Below, piece after piece: positions 9,085 through 18,514 of a stretch of DNA of 64,000 bases. The notes beneath the pieces are model-generated. The model saw only the letters and a program-made list of their open reading frames with translations, was not told the DNA's origin and did no database searches. Source of the stretch: Mesorhizobium loti (GTDB lineage: Bacteria; Pseudomonadota; Alphaproteobacteria; Rhizobiales; Rhizobiaceae); NCBI RefSeq assembly GCF_013170705.1, contig NZ_CP033334.1:6549501-6613500 (forward strand), written 5' to 3'. A program made the translations under genes and the position numbers. Each line of letters opens with the position of its first letter. Within the stretch, counting starts at the first letter, position 1.

Positions 9085-10845
9085 TGAGAGCGCGTATTGC
9101 CTCACGTAACGATGTTCCTCGAGATTCGAGCGTTGCCTCATTCATTTTGCTCCCGGCTTGGGGCTAAGGAGGCCGGGCGCGGAGATGGCCGGGTTTCGCA
9201 GCGCCCGGCCTCCTTCGCGAGCGCCACGGCGCCTCAGTGTGGCCCTGCGATCTCCAGGATCGGCGGCTCCTTGATCAAGGGGCCAAACAGCAACGCGTCC
9301 GCCTGTTCGCTGCGCCAGACCTTCAGACGACGCTGAAGCGTTCGAAGCAGTTTGTCCGGGTAATCGCCGGGATACTCGGCCTGCAGTCGTGACAGAAGTT
9401 CGCTGCCGGTTCGCCATGGTTCGGCTTCGAACCAATTTCGTAAGTCCGCAGTCGCCTTGACGAGAGGGTCAGGACGCCGCCGCCCCCTTTTGGCTTTCAC
9501 AATCGGGCGATCCGTCGGCCGGATAGCTCCGTCCTTCCAAGCAGTCCGCAAACTCGCCAGGAAAAGGTCGATTGGCTGAGCTGTTCCGTCAGGGCGCATG
9601 GCCGGCGGAGTATCGGCAAGCGCAGCGAGTCGCTCCTGCACGGCGCGGATATCGCGCAACAGCAGGACAGGATCGAGCCCGGCGTAGATTTCCTGCAGAC
9701 GGGAGCGGACTGCATCTGAGGTGCGAGGGTCGGCAACCAGACGCTGATGCGGCGTAGCTGGCGGACTATACGTCTTGCGCACACGCGCGCCGTCGCGCTG
9801 CTTCGCGATCAACTTGAACGATGGCTGAAAGAAGTTCACGAACAGCCGCGCTGACCGGTAGAGCTTCGCTAGCAGCGTGGCGGCCTCCAGCCCCTCGAAC
9901 CGACGATATCCGACCATCCTACGCACCACGGCGCCATTCTTCTGCTCGACAAAGGCCTGGTCATTCTTGCGGTAGGGGCGGCAGCGCGTGAAGACGATGT
10001 TGGCGGCGACGCAATAGGCCTTCAGCGTCTCGTTCATGAAAACGGTGTCGTTGTCCGTATCCAGGCCGAGAAGCGCGAAGGGCAGTTGCTTGCGCAATTC
10101 TGTGAGCACCGTGCTCAACAGCGTCTGTTCGCGAACCAGCAGCGGCGCACATTCCGTCCAGCCGGTCGCGATGTCGGTGAGCACGAGGGTTTGGATGAAG
10201 CTGCCGCGAGCCGAAGGGCCGCTATGGGCCACGAGGTCCGCCTCAACGAAGCCTGGCGCTGGATCGTCCCAATCCGCCGACGTTCTAATGGGAATGCTCC
10301 GTCGCAGGGCATGCGCTGCAGGCCGTCGTCGGGGACGTCCCAAGCCTTCTCGGATCGGTCCCAACGTCCTGTCGATCGTGGCCGCGCTCATCGCCAGCAA
10401 TTTGCCCCGGATTTCGGGCGCCAGGTCAAAATGACCGTGCCGTTCCATCGCCTCGAGAAGGATGGGCAGCAACGCCTTCAGCCGCTTGCCGCAGACGCGG
10501 TCGGACGCCTCCCAGAGCAATATGAGCGCATTGCGTTCCGCTTCATCATAAATCCGCGGCCGCGCTCGCCGGCCTGCAAACGGCCCCTCACCGCGTCGTA
10601 GCAGCCGCATCGCGTGCTTGCGGTGAAAGCCCGTGACGACGACGAACTCATCCAAAATTCTCGCCTTCTCCGCTCGCGTCGAAGCACGATAGCGCTCTGA
10701 AACCGCCGTCGTCAGTTCTTTCCTTGTCGCCATGCTCAGCCGTCCCATAGTCGCCCCTGCTCTTACCCCTCGGTAGGGAGCAACTTATGTGAGGCAACGG
10801 TTGAACATTCAGGAACATTTTCGACGAGGCAATGCGACGGCGAAG
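9085..10845. mobile_element. rve-type insertion sequence with complex inverted ends
   Basis: Boundaries come from the ends. The left end (from about 9093) and the reverse complement of the right end (to about 10830) both contain ATTGCCTC, then ATGTTCCT, then CGTTGCCTCA in the same order and spacing, so each terminus carries a repeated TTGCCTC motif about 40 bases apart. It contains one long transposase gene on the minus strand and lies inside the split ISNCY-like element, directly abutting the truncated IS66. No target duplication is clear. Confidence 0.65.
9234..10748 (-). CDS. Integrase-catalytic-domain (rve) transposase, ISNCY-like
   Basis: 504 residues and apparently intact. N-terminal HTH region KELTTAVSERYRASTRAEKARILDEFVVVTGFHRKHAMRLLR, a basic stretch, and then the RNase-H-fold catalytic core. 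The first Asp is in GFVEADLVAHSG, the second in LGLDTDNDTVFMNETL and the Glu in YRKNDQAFVEQKNGAVVRR. The C-terminal third has the conserved YSPPATPHQRLVADPRTSDAVRSRL region. AGGGG lies upstream of the ATG at 10748; an in-frame ATG 15 bases on is an alternative. It is the only gene of its element. Confidence 0.85.
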   Translation of the reverse strand: MGRLSMATRKELTTAVSERYRASTRAEKARILDEFVVVTGFHRKHAMRLLRRGEGPFAGRRARPRIYDEAERNALILLWEASDRVCGKRLKALLPILLEAMERHGHFDLAPEIRGKLLAMSAATIDRTLGPIREGLGRPRRRPAAHALRRSIPIRTSADWDDPAPGFVEADLVAHSGPSARGSFIQTLVLTDIATGWTECAPLLVREQTLLSTVLTELRKQLPFALLGLDTDNDTVFMNETLKAYCVAANIVFTRCRPYRKNDQAFVEQKNGAVVRRMVGYRRFEGLEAATLLAKLYRSARLFVNFFQPSFKLIAKQRDGARVRKTYSPPATPHQRLVADPRTSDAVRSRLQEIYAGLDPVLLLRDIRAVQERLAALADTPPAMRPDGTAQPIDLFLASLRTAWKDGAIRPTDRPIVKAKRGRRRPDPLVKATADLRNWFEAEPWRTGSELLSRLQAEYPGDYPDKLLRTLQRRLKVWRSEQADALLFGPLIKEPPILEIAGPH

Positions 10846-12271
10846 ATGACGATGTCGCCGACCTTCCGGATACTGGATTGCCAGTGGTCGAAAGCAAGAC
10901 CGGAAAGAAGCGCGGCCGCAAGGCCTTGCCGGAAAACCTGCCGCGCGAGCGTGTCGAGTATGACCTTCCCGACGATCAGAAGGCGTGTCCTTGCTGCGCC
11001 GGCCAGATGCATCGCATGGGCGAGACCGTTACCGAGCAGCTTCATATCGAGGTGAAGGCGAAGGTCCTGCAGAATGTGCGGTTCAAGTATGCCTGCCGTC
11101 ATTGCGACCGCACCGGGATCAGCACGCCGGTCGTGATCGCGCCGATGCCCGCGCAACCTTTGCCGGGCAGCATCGCCACGGCCTCGACGCTGGCCTTCGC
11201 GCTCGTTCATAAGTATGTCGACGGCACACCGCTCTACCGCCTGGCGCAGGCATTCGAGCGCGCCGGCGTTCCTGTCAGCCGAGGCGCTCTGGGCCACTGG
11301 GTGATCGGCTCGAGCGAAAAGCATCTCTCCCGCATCTATGACGCGCTGAAGCTGCGGCTCAGATCGCAGCCCCTCATCCATGGTGACGAGACCACGGTCC
11401 AGGTGCTGAAGGAAATGGACAGAGAGGCCGCCAGCACGTCATATATGTGGGCTTACCGGAGCGGCCAGGACAGTGACGAGCCGATCGTGCTGCTCGATTA
11501 TCAGCCAGGCCGCGGCCAGATACACCCGCAGGCCTTCCTCGGCCATTACCACGGCATAGTGATGAGCGATGGCTATTCCGCCTGGCGCACGCTGGAGGGG
11601 GCAACGCATATTGGATGCATGGCCCATTCGAGGCGGCGCTTCGTCGATGCCCTAAAGGCGAGGAAGAAAGGCGGCGGCCCGCCGGAACAGGCGCTCCGCT
11701 TCTTCGAACAGCTCTATCGGGTTGAAAGGCAGGCGCGGAACGAAAAACCGGACAAGGGCGAAACGCGAGATCACTGCATTCGCCGCTTCCGCCAGCAACA
11801 TAGTGTCCCCATCCTCAATGCTCTTAAGGCATGGCTCGACGACATCGCCCCAAAAGTCTTGCCGGACAGCAAGCTCGGCGACGCCGTGTCCTACACCCTG
11901 AACCAATGGGGATATCTGACGCGTTACACCGAGGACGGCAGCATGCCGATCGACAACAATCTTCTCGAGCGCGACATCAGGATTTTTGCAACCGGCAGGA
12001 AGAGTTGGTTGTTCAGCGATACTGTCGACGGAGCCAAGGCCAGCGCTGTCATCTACAGCCTGATGTTGACCTGCCGCGCCTGTGGCGTCGAGCCGTTAGC
12101 GTGGTTGCGCCACGTCCTCACTGAACTGCCTCAGCGCCCCGAGAACGTGGCTATCGACGATCTCCTGCCCTTCAACTTCCTCAAAGCCGCCGCAGCCTGA
12201 CCCGACGCGTCCGTCTGAAAGCGATCAGTTGTTGCAAGGGCCGTCAATGTGCGGGGAAATGAGCGCTTACG
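10846..12271. mobile_element. IS66-family element, left part missing
   Basis: Right end reads ATGAGCGCTTAC at 12260-12271, whose reverse complement GTAAGCGCTCAT is a typical IS66 terminus. The left end with tnpA, tnpB and the 5' part of tnpC is absent; the sequence switches at about 10846 to the end of the rve-type element. It lies inside the split ISNCY-like element. Confidence 0.75.
10878..12200 (+). pseudogene. IS66-family transposase TnpC, 5'-truncated
   Basis: 440-residue open frame covering most of TnpC. It has the zinc-finger-like CPCCAGQMHRMGE, LHIEVKAKVLQNVRFKYACRHCD, the catalytic block LIHGDETTVQVLKE, HYHGIVMSDGYSAWRTL, IGCMAHSRRRFVDALK, and the C-terminal GSMPIDNNLLERDIRIFATGRKSWLFSDTVDGAKASAVIYSL. 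The N-terminal leucine-zipper/HTH part (about 70-90 residues) is missing: the frame runs upstream without a start into the neighbouring IS end, and the first usable codon is a TTG. The DDE core is intact, but the missing N-terminus and partner genes make it inactive. Confidence 0.85.
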
Positions 12272-12299
12272 GTCATGGTGCGCTTTCTGAAGCGGGCCG

Positions 12300-13111
12300 A
12301 TAGCTTGGTCGGCGGCGCTGGCTCATCATGGCGCAAATCATTGCCGCGCAGCCAAGAAGCGCGCCCGCAAGATCCAGTTCACGCGCGGTCGACCCAATCG
12401 CGTCCAACTCTACCGTGAACTGATCGCAATCACCCGCGCGACCTTGGCCTATCTGACGCAGGCGAGCGAGCGATTAGCCGTGGCGAGCACGCCAGCTATC
12501 GCACTGTGGCAGATCCAGGTTCGTCATTATCGGCCGTTGGTTGAACGGATCATCGGACAGAGCGAGCGGCGTTAGCCGGCGAGCCGGTGCCAGCCGGCGA
12601 GAAGCTGGTCAGCCTGTTCGAACCGCATTCCGATATCATCGTCAAAGGCAGCCGCGACACCGAGTACGGCCACAAGCTCAACCTGACCACCGGCAGGAGC
12701 GACATGATCCTTGATCTGGTGATCGAAGCAGGCAACCCGGCCGGCAGCGACCGCTTGCTGCCAATGCTGGAGCGCCACATCGACTTCTATGGTCAAGCGC
12801 CGCGGCAAGCGGCTGCCGATGGCGGCTTTGCCACTCGCAACAACCTGGCCACAGCGAAGGCGTGGGGCGTCTCCGACATGGCCTTCGACAAGAAGGCCGG
12901 CCTCAGGATCGAGGACATGGTCCGAAGCAAGTGGGTCTATCGCAAGCTGCGCAATTTCCGCGCCGGCATCGAAGCCGGCATATCATGCCTGAAGCGCGCC
13001 TATGGCCTGGCACGCTGCACCTGGCGCGGCCTCGATCACTTCAGGGCCTACGTCTGGTCCTCGGTCGTGGCCTATAACCTCGTCCTCTTCACTCGCCTCA
13101 AAGCGACCTGA
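12300..13111 (+). pseudogene. ISNCY-like transposase, C-terminal part, frameshifted
   Basis: Continues the transposase begun at 8849. One frame reads RAAKKRARKIQFTRGRPNRVQLYRELIAITRATLAYL and so on to ERIIGQSERR, then stops. A single missing base near 12573 shifts to the frame PAGEKLVSLFEPHSDIIVKGSRDTEYGHKLNLTTGRSDMILDLVIEAGNP, then QAAADGGFATRNNL and KWVYRKLRNFRAGIEAGISCLKRAYGLARCTWRGLDHF to the normal C-terminus at 13111. The frameshift and the 3-kb interruption make it dead. Confidence 0.75.
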
Positions 13112-13411
13112 CGCCGACCCGGCATCGCGGTGGCCTTGCGCCGGCCATTCCCGGCCCTCGTGGCGTGCGCCGGATCGTGCCGATGACACCATTTTCTCGG
13201 CAATCAGCGGTCTTGACCCTGAGCATGCCCCTCAAAAGCATCCAGTCCGACACAAGTCTTTGTAACTGCTGCAAAATGCGCACGTTTATGGATGGAAACT
13301 AGACTAAGACTAGGAGGATCTTTCAATTGCGCCAAGTGTGTCCGGCGACAATCACCTATCGCCTCGCGCCACCTCTGCAAGTGCGGCGACGCAAGAGACC
13401 CCGGACTGCTC
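13112..13411. other. Right flank of the split ISNCY-like element
   Basis: No gene seen. It probably contains the element's right end and the junction to the ATP-grasp gene. I could not define its terminal repeat. Confidence 0.4.
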
Positions 13412-14647
13412 CTATTCGCCAATGGTCGGAAACGGTGTGATCGACCAATGGATCAAGTCGACGGCGCGTCGAAGTATCGTCTCGGTCTGAGCGAGGGTGG
13501 GTGAAACAGCGATGACATACCCGATAGCGTCTCGGAAATCGCCTTTCCTGACGATCGGCGTCTTGGGTTCAACATACAATTTGACCTCAGCGACACCTGG
13601 CACGGCAGCCGCCAGACCGTCACCATCGATCCAATCGAGAGTGCCGTCGCAATCAGCAACCAGGATCCGCGCGGCCGCGATGTGCGAATGCCTTTTGCAT
13701 AAATTCCATTCACCGCCGATGACAAGTTTGATGTGCTCCGTGATGAGATCGACGCCGCAGGCCGCTTGAACCAGCTGAGGGCTGGTCCCACCCGCCAAAC
13801 GCGGATTGACTTCAATGACGACTGGACCACGTCTCGTCCATCGGAGATCAATGTTCGTTGGCCCCCAGCCAAGGCCGAGAGCTCGCAAACAGCTCAGCGA
13901 AACATCCGTGATACGCCTATGCTCATCATCGGTCAGCACGGCCGGATAGGTGTACTCAAGACTGACGAAATGCGGCGGGCTGCCGAAGTCAACGGCGGCA
14001 ATTCCAAAGGCCTCGTTTCCCATTATCTCAGCGCTGTAATGGGAGCCTTGTGCGAATTCTTCGACCAATATCCTCGGTGAAGACCGCCATACTTGCTTCT
14101 CGCCCAACAGATAGGACGTATGTTCAGCTAACTCGTCGGCGTTGTGGCACAGTCGGACACCGCTGCTGCCAGAGCCTACGGCTGGCTTAACAATAACCGG
14201 CAGACCGATCTCCGCGGCAGAGCTTTTCACGTCGGTCGCATTCGCCGCCAAGCGATAAGCAGGTATTGGGACGCCGGCCTCCGCGAGAATCTGACGTTGC
14301 GTGAATTTGTCGTGGCAACGTTCAATCGATGCGGGGTTCGGTCCCGGTAGATCAAAATGCCGGCAGAGCTTGCCGACTGTCGTCGGGACCGACTCGTCGA
14401 GGCCTGAAAAGCCAGTAATGCCAGCGATGTCATATGTCTCACGCAGTCGACAACATTCGCGGATCAACGCGTCGAGATTGGTTGTATCGACACGGATTGC
14501 CTCAATGCCTTCCGCCGCAAGATAGTCATACTGAGTTGGATCCGCCGACAGGGTAACTGGACAGAGACCAAGGCGTTCGGCCGCGTTCACATATAGAAAA
14601 CCAATACTCCTATGGCCTTCAACCAGGATAAGCGCTCTTCTTGCCAC
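13412..14647 (-). CDS. ATP-grasp ligase (carboxylate-amine ligase family)
   Basis: About 411 residues. ATP-grasp enzymes activate a carboxylate as acyl phosphate and join it to an amine. Seen here: N-terminal Rossmann-like domain (RALILVEGHRSIGFLYVNAAERLG), the nucleotide-binding strand [36 protein letters not shown], and the Mg-binding [20 protein letters not shown]. The C-terminal region with VRKGDFRDAIGYVIAVSP matches the ATP-grasp half of the fusion at 23773, so the two are paralogues. I chose the GTG at 14647 because GGAGG lies 10 bases upstream and the family-like sequence starts there; the open frame extends to an ATG at 14758. It stands alone between IS elements, so the substrates are unknown. 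Confidence 0.8.
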   Translation of the reverse strand: MARRALILVEGHRSIGFLYVNAAERLGLCPVTLSADPTQYDYLAAEGIEAIRVDTTNLDALIRECCRLRETYDIAGITGFSGLDESVPTTVGKLCRHFDLPGPNPASIERCHDKFTQRQILAEAGVPIPAYRLAANATDVKSSAAEIGLPVIVKPAVGSGSSGVRLCHNADELAEHTSYLLGEKQVWRSSPRILVEEFAQGSHYSAEIMGNEAFGIAAVDFGSPPHFVSLEYTYPAVLTDDEHRRITDVSLSCLRALGLGWGPTNIDLRWTRRGPVVIEVNPRLAGGTSPQLVQAACGVDLITEHIKLVIGGEWNLCKRHSHIAAARILVADCDGTLDWIDGDGLAAAVPGVAEVKLYVEPKTPIVRKGDFRDAIGYVIAVSPTLAQTETILRRAVDLIHWSITPFPTIGE

Positions 14648-14798
14648 TGACGTTGACCCTCCGTTGTGTGGGCGGTCTGAGCGTGAACAGGCATCAGCTT
14701 TTAATCCGTGCCTGACCTCAGACTTTGCGGTGAAGGTATCACTGTCAGCGGCCCGCAAACGTAAAGTTCCTGCAAATTTAGTTGAAGGATAGGTGCTG

Positions 14799-14850
14799 TC
14801 ACATGGGCGTTGTCACGGTGTTTGAAATGTGGCTGCGTGAGGCCGACAGA
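14799..14850 (-). repeat. IS6-type terminal remnant (solo end)
   Basis: GGCGTTGTCACGGTGTTTGAAATG and the following bases through GTGAGGCCGACA are the reverse complement of the right end of the IS6-type element (compare 23575-23617 and 17755-17805). No transposase sequence is attached. It is a solo end left by deletion or recombination. Confidence 0.6.
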
Positions 14851-14861
14851 TCGTGGTCGAG

Positions 14862-15019
14862 TAGCTCAGCCATTCGGCTTTCGCCCCCATACCGGGGGCT
14901 GCGGGCACTTGCGGTGCTGTGAAGCAACGTGCTGCGGTAGCTCCGCACGCCACGTTCTGTGGGAACCGGGGGCGGCGACCGCCTCCGGTGACCCGGTCGA
15001 AAGCCGAATGGCTGAGCTA
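14862..15019. repeat. 22-bp perfect inverted repeat around a possible group II intron 3' end
   Basis: Arms at 14862-14883 and 14998-15019 are perfect inverted copies (core CTCAGCCATTCGGCTTTCG). Between them lies AAGC-AACGTG-CT-GCGG-TAGCT-CCGC-ACGC-CACGTTC, a hairpin close to a group II intron domain V, followed by TGTGGGAACCGGGGGCGG...CCGCC...CCCGGTC, the style of the end of a bacterial group II intron. No reverse transcriptase is present. It is either a decayed intron tail or an unrelated small palindromic element. Confidence 0.4.
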
Positions 15020-15048
15020 GTTGTGGAGCCTCAACAGGTTGTTCTCGG

Positions 15049-15315
15049 TTAGAGAGCGAGGCGACTGATAGGTGTTTTGGACTTTAGGCTCCCGTGGGGA
15101 CGGTGCCAATTGTAGCGATGCAGCCAGACCGGCAACTCTGCGGCGCGGTGATCTGAAGTCGGATAGGCAATGGCATAGGCCCATTCGCGCAGTGCTGTCT
15201 GGATGAAGCGCTCGGCCTTGCCGTAGGTCTTGGGCGTATAGGGCCTTGTCCTGACGTGCTTGAGGCCGAGACCGCGGCAGGCCTTGGCGAAGGCCTTCGA
15301 TCTGTAGCAGGAGCC
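15049..15315 (-). pseudogene. IS481-family transposase, C-terminal part (split by IS110)
   Basis: Reads GSCYRSKAFAKACRGLGLKHVRTRPYTPKTYGKAERFIQTALREWAYAIAYPTSDHRAAELPVWLHRYNWHRPHGSLKSKTPISRLAL, the end of the rve domain with the catalytic Glu in KAERF. It picks up exactly where the N-terminal part at 16970 stops (RVMSDN, then GSCYRS), so one transposase was cut in two. Confidence 0.85.
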
Positions 15316-16970
15316 GTAGCACCTACGGAATGAAGGAGCGACGGCGACCGAGAGAGCGGTGCGCGCAGCTTTTCGCTGCAGGCGCGCACCACTGTCGAGG
15401 CGGCCATGGCCAGTCAAAGTTTCTCTAGAATGTGAATGTTCACAACCCATTCCGGAGAGACCGACCATGACCACTTCAGATTCTACACCCGCCGCCGCGG
15501 TGCTGGTAGCGATCGACATTGCCAAGGTGCGCAATGAAGTTCTGATCGAAGCACCAGGCCACAAGCGCCGGCGTCGCCTTTTGGTCCTCAACACCCGTGC
15601 TGAGCACGACCATCTGATCGAAGTGCTGCAGGCGTACGGCCGCCCTGTGGTCTGCGCCTTTGAGGCGACCGGGAACTATCACCGGCCGATAGCATGGCGC
15701 CTGGCTGAAGCGAGTTTTGAGGTGCGGCTGGTGTCGTCGCTAGCGCTGGCCCGAACACGAGAAGCGTTGCACAACAGCTGGGACAAGAACGATCCAAAGG
15801 ATGCACAGGTGATGCTGCACATGCTCAGGATCCAGGCAACACAAGTCTACCATGATCCACTGCGCGCCGGCATCAACGACGTGCAGGAGCTGTCGAAGAC
15901 CCATGAAGCGATCGCCAGGGCCAAGACCGAGATCCAGCACCGTATCCTGACGCACTACCTGCCGCTGTATTTTCCCGAGATCGATCGCTTCCGGGGGAAC
16001 AGCCGCAGCGACTGGTTCTTCGCCTTCCTCCATGCCTTTCCGACCCCAGCAAGCATCACGGCGCTGACGAAGGAGGAGTTTGTGACAGCAGCGTGGGATG
16101 TCGTCGGTCGCAAGGTCAGCAAGACACAGATTCTAATGGATATTTACGAGACGGCGCGCTCATCGATCGGACTGCCGCTGCCGCTCGATGCCCCTGCCAT
16201 TCGCATGTTCCGGATGGTCATTGACGAGGCACGCGGCCTGATCCGGCAACGCAATGAGATCGAAGCGCAGGCCGATGAGCTGTTGCGGCACAGCCAGGAT
16301 TATCAGCTCCTACGCCAGATCCCCGGCATCGGGCCGATCAATGCGCTGACGATCATTGCCGAAGCCGGCGATCTTCGCCGTTTCGGTCATCATCGCCAGT
16401 TTCTAAAGTTCTGCGGGCTGAACCTCTCGACACAGCAGTCAGGCCAATATCGGGGCCAGACCCGCCTTTCCAAATTCGGCAATGCTCGGCTGCGCCGCAC
16501 CCTGTGGATCGCCGGACAAGTCGCCATCCGCCAGCGGGAGAATGGCTTCCGTCATAAGTTCGAACGCTACATTGCTAGGGGTCGCGACAATCCCGATCTA
16601 CGCCGCAAGGCGGCTATTACCGCCAAGATGGCGCGCGTCGTGCACGCTGTTGTCAAAGGTGGTTCCGACTACCGGCCCTTCGTTGAAGGGCGGGTGCCAG
16701 GTGGAAGAACCTCTGTCAGCTAGGGCCGTGAGGGCATCGCTTCGATGACCCTGTAGATAATGTTCGGGTCTTCCGCCTGGATCAGAAGCTCGTGTTGAGG
16801 ACGGTGAGGGCCGCCTCCGTGCGTACCGTTTGTTTGCTATGGACGAGACCTTTTCCCTTGCCGGTGGAAGCCGCCTGTTTCGACGACTTGACCAACGTCA
16901 CGCAGCGAGAGCATGCTGACGGATAGAGAGACCTTGACTGCAGACTCCATTTCGTTCCGCGCTTAGGACG
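15316..16970 (+). mobile_element. IS110-family element inserted in an IS481 transposase
   Basis: Limits are set by where the two halves of the IS481 transposase break off (about 15315 and 16970), giving about 1.65 kb. IS110 elements lack terminal inverted repeats, and none is seen. The 150 bases before the transposase gene include a strong hairpin around 15357-15391 (GGTGCGCGCAGC, then GCAGGCGCGCACC). In this family a noncoding segment next to the gene encodes the bridge RNA that chooses target and donor; which flank does so here cannot be decided by reading. Confidence 0.75.
15467..16723 (+). CDS. IS110-family (DEDD) transposase
   Basis: 418 residues, full length. The N-terminal RuvC-like DEDD domain shows VLVAIDIAKVRNEVLIEAPG, VCAFEATGNYHRPIAWRLAEASFEVRLVSS and the NDPKDAQVML block. 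After a helical linker comes the C-terminal Transposase_20 domain with LLRQIPGIGPINALTIIAEAGDLRRFGHHRQFLKFCGLNLSTQQSGQYRGQTRLSKFGNARLRRTLW, which carries the conserved Ser region. The start is the ATG after CGGAGAGACCGACC; the open frame upstream is not needed. No disruption is visible, so this element may still be active. Confidence 0.92.
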   Translation: MTTSDSTPAAAVLVAIDIAKVRNEVLIEAPGHKRRRRLLVLNTRAEHDHLIEVLQAYGRPVVCAFEATGNYHRPIAWRLAEASFEVRLVSSLALARTREALHNSWDKNDPKDAQVMLHMLRIQATQVYHDPLRAGINDVQELSKTHEAIARAKTEIQHRILTHYLPLYFPEIDRFRGNSRSDWFFAFLHAFPTPASITALTKEEFVTAAWDVVGRKVSKTQILMDIYETARSSIGLPLPLDAPAIRMFRMVIDEARGLIRQRNEIEAQADELLRHSQDYQLLRQIPGIGPINALTIIAEAGDLRRFGHHRQFLKFCGLNLSTQQSGQYRGQTRLSKFGNARLRRTLWIAGQVAIRQRENGFRHKFERYIARGRDNPDLRRKAAITAKMARVVHAVVKGGSDYRPFVEGRVPGGRTSVS

Positions 16971-17629
16971 TTGTCGCTCATGACGCGGGCTATCGTGACG
17001 CCGAGGCTGGCGTAGTAGGCCACCGCCGCCTTGAGGAAGGCGATGGCGCTCTCCTGTTTCTCATCTGGCAGGATCTGCGAGAAGGCGATGCGGGAGGCGT
17101 CGTCGATGCAGACATGGACGAACTCCCAACTGCTGCCGCGCGAGCTGGCATTGCCGGTACGTTTGCCGGTAATGCGATGACCGATGCGCTCAAAACGGCC
17201 GAGCTTCTTGATGTCAATGTGGATCATCTCGCCGGGATGCTCGCGCTCGTAGCGCCGGACCGGCTCGGCCGGTTCGATATCCCGCAACCGCGACAGTCCG
17301 GCACGCTTGAGTACCCGACTGACGGTAGCGGGCGAGACGCCGACCTCATGGGCGATGTGCTTGCCGGTCCAACGTTGCCGCCGCAGCGCCATGATGCGCT
17401 CGGCGATCAACGCAGCGGTGGCCTGCGGCGTATGGGCGGGCCGCGAGGAACGGTCGACCGTGCCGGCCCGCCCTTCGGCCTTATAGCGCTCGACCCAGCG
17501 CGCCACGATCTTGAGCGACACGCCAAAGAGGCGCGCCGCATGGGCTTTGGAAAAAGCGCCCTCTATCACCGACAGCGCCATCTCCTCTCGACGCAGCGGC
17601 GTGAGACGGGCATTCTTGTGGATGTTCAT
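16970..17629 (-). pseudogene. IS481-family transposase, N-terminal part
   Basis: Starts at the ATG at 17629 with GGAGGGTCCG upstream. It reads NIHKNARLTPLRREEMALSVIEGAFSKAHAARLFGVSLKIVARWVERYKAEGRAGTVDRSSRPAHTP (HTH), a second HTH (HIAHEVGVSPATVSRVLKRAGL), then the rve core GEMIHIDIKKLGRFERIGHRITG and VHVCIDDASRIAFSQILPDE. It stops matching after VTIARVMSDN, where the IS110 insertion begins; the remainder is at 15049-15315. Confidence 0.85.
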
Positions 17630-17699
17630 TCGGACCCTCCGGTGAGTGCTGAAGCCTGGTAACTCCAGTCTCCCCGGTCCGGTCCGAATGGACAACCTC

Positions 17700-17810
17700 C
17701 CGAAAGCTCACAGCTAGTCGACCACGACCGCCGTGAATGCACGGCCTGCCTGAAAAGCGCGTGTCGGCTTCACGCGGCCACATTTCAAACAACGTGACAA
17801 CGCCCTCAAG
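17700..17810 (+). repeat. IS6-type right-end remnant
   Basis: Contains GTCGGCTTCACGCGGCCACATTTCAAACAACGTGACAACGCC, the same order as the IS6-type right end near 23575-23617. No transposase frame remains. The rest of the gap to the Lrp gene (to 18058) shows no gene. Confidence 0.55.
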
Positions 17811-18058
17811 AGCCTCGCGCCTGGCTACGAACCTCATGGTTGATGGCGCCTCCGGGTCATGAGAAACGCGCAGCTCAAAGAATCCAAGCAACCCTGGGCA
17901 AAACACGCATTCGGGCGAAAAGAAACGATTGCCTCTCCGTGACGATTGCGATAATGGCACCCTTTGAATGGGGTAGCGTTTCATTGAGTGTCCGATCTTG
18001 CAACGAGCGTTTCAGATCGCTCATGCTACATCGTTGTTTCGTATCTAGGGTGTAAGGT

Positions 18059-18514
18059 GTGTTAGATGATCTTGACCGGCGGATACTCGGCGCCCTTCAA
18101 AAGAACAACAGGCTGTCGTTCTCTGACCTTGCGGACCTCGTGGGTTCGTCTGCTGCCTCATGTATGCGCCGTGTCAATAAGTTACGCGCCGACGGGGTTA
18201 TCACCGCTGATATCTCCCTAGTCGACCCTAAGGCGCTCGGTAAGTCGCTGACTGTGGTCGTCACAGTGGAGCTCGATCGCGAGCGTTTAGACCTCGTCGA
18301 CGACTTCAAGCGGGCGATGAGGGCGGCAAAAGAAGTCACTCAATGCTATATGGTCACAGGCGATGCCGACTTTGTTCTTATTGTAGCAGTGGAAGACGTC
18401 GAGGCCTTTGACGTTTTTGTAAAGACCAAACTCTACACAAATCCTAATGTCCGCAAGTTCAAGAGCATGATTGCGCTGGACCGCGTGAAGTTTGAGCCCC
18501 GGGTGCTAGTGTAG
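18059..18514 (+). CDS. Lrp/AsnC-family transcriptional regulator
   Basis: 151 residues with the standard two parts: an N-terminal winged HTH (LDDLDRRILGALQKNNRLSFSDLADLVGSSAASCMRRVNKLRADGVI) and a C-terminal RAM ligand-binding/oligomerisation domain (MVTGDADFVLIVAVEDVEAFDVFVKTKLYTNPNVRKFKSMIALDRVKF). Such regulators respond to amino acids. It begins with GTG; the upstream AAGG is a weak ribosome site. The aminotransferase and the decayed kbl follow on the same strand, so control of amino-acid metabolism is plausible. The 315-base gap before the aminotransferase shows no clear operator. Confidence 0.9.
   Translation: MLDDLDRRILGALQKNNRLSFSDLADLVGSSAASCMRRVNKLRADGVITADISLVDPKALGKSLTVVVTVELDRERLDLVDDFKRAMRAAKEVTQCYMVTGDADFVLIVAVEDVEAFDVFVKTKLYTNPNVRKFKSMIALDRVKFEPRVLV

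Noticed and set aside
14861..14872. tRNA-like GTAGCTCAG motif
   Set aside because: It resembles a tRNA D-arm, but no acceptor, anticodon or T-arm follows, and it is simply part of the 22-bp inverted repeat.
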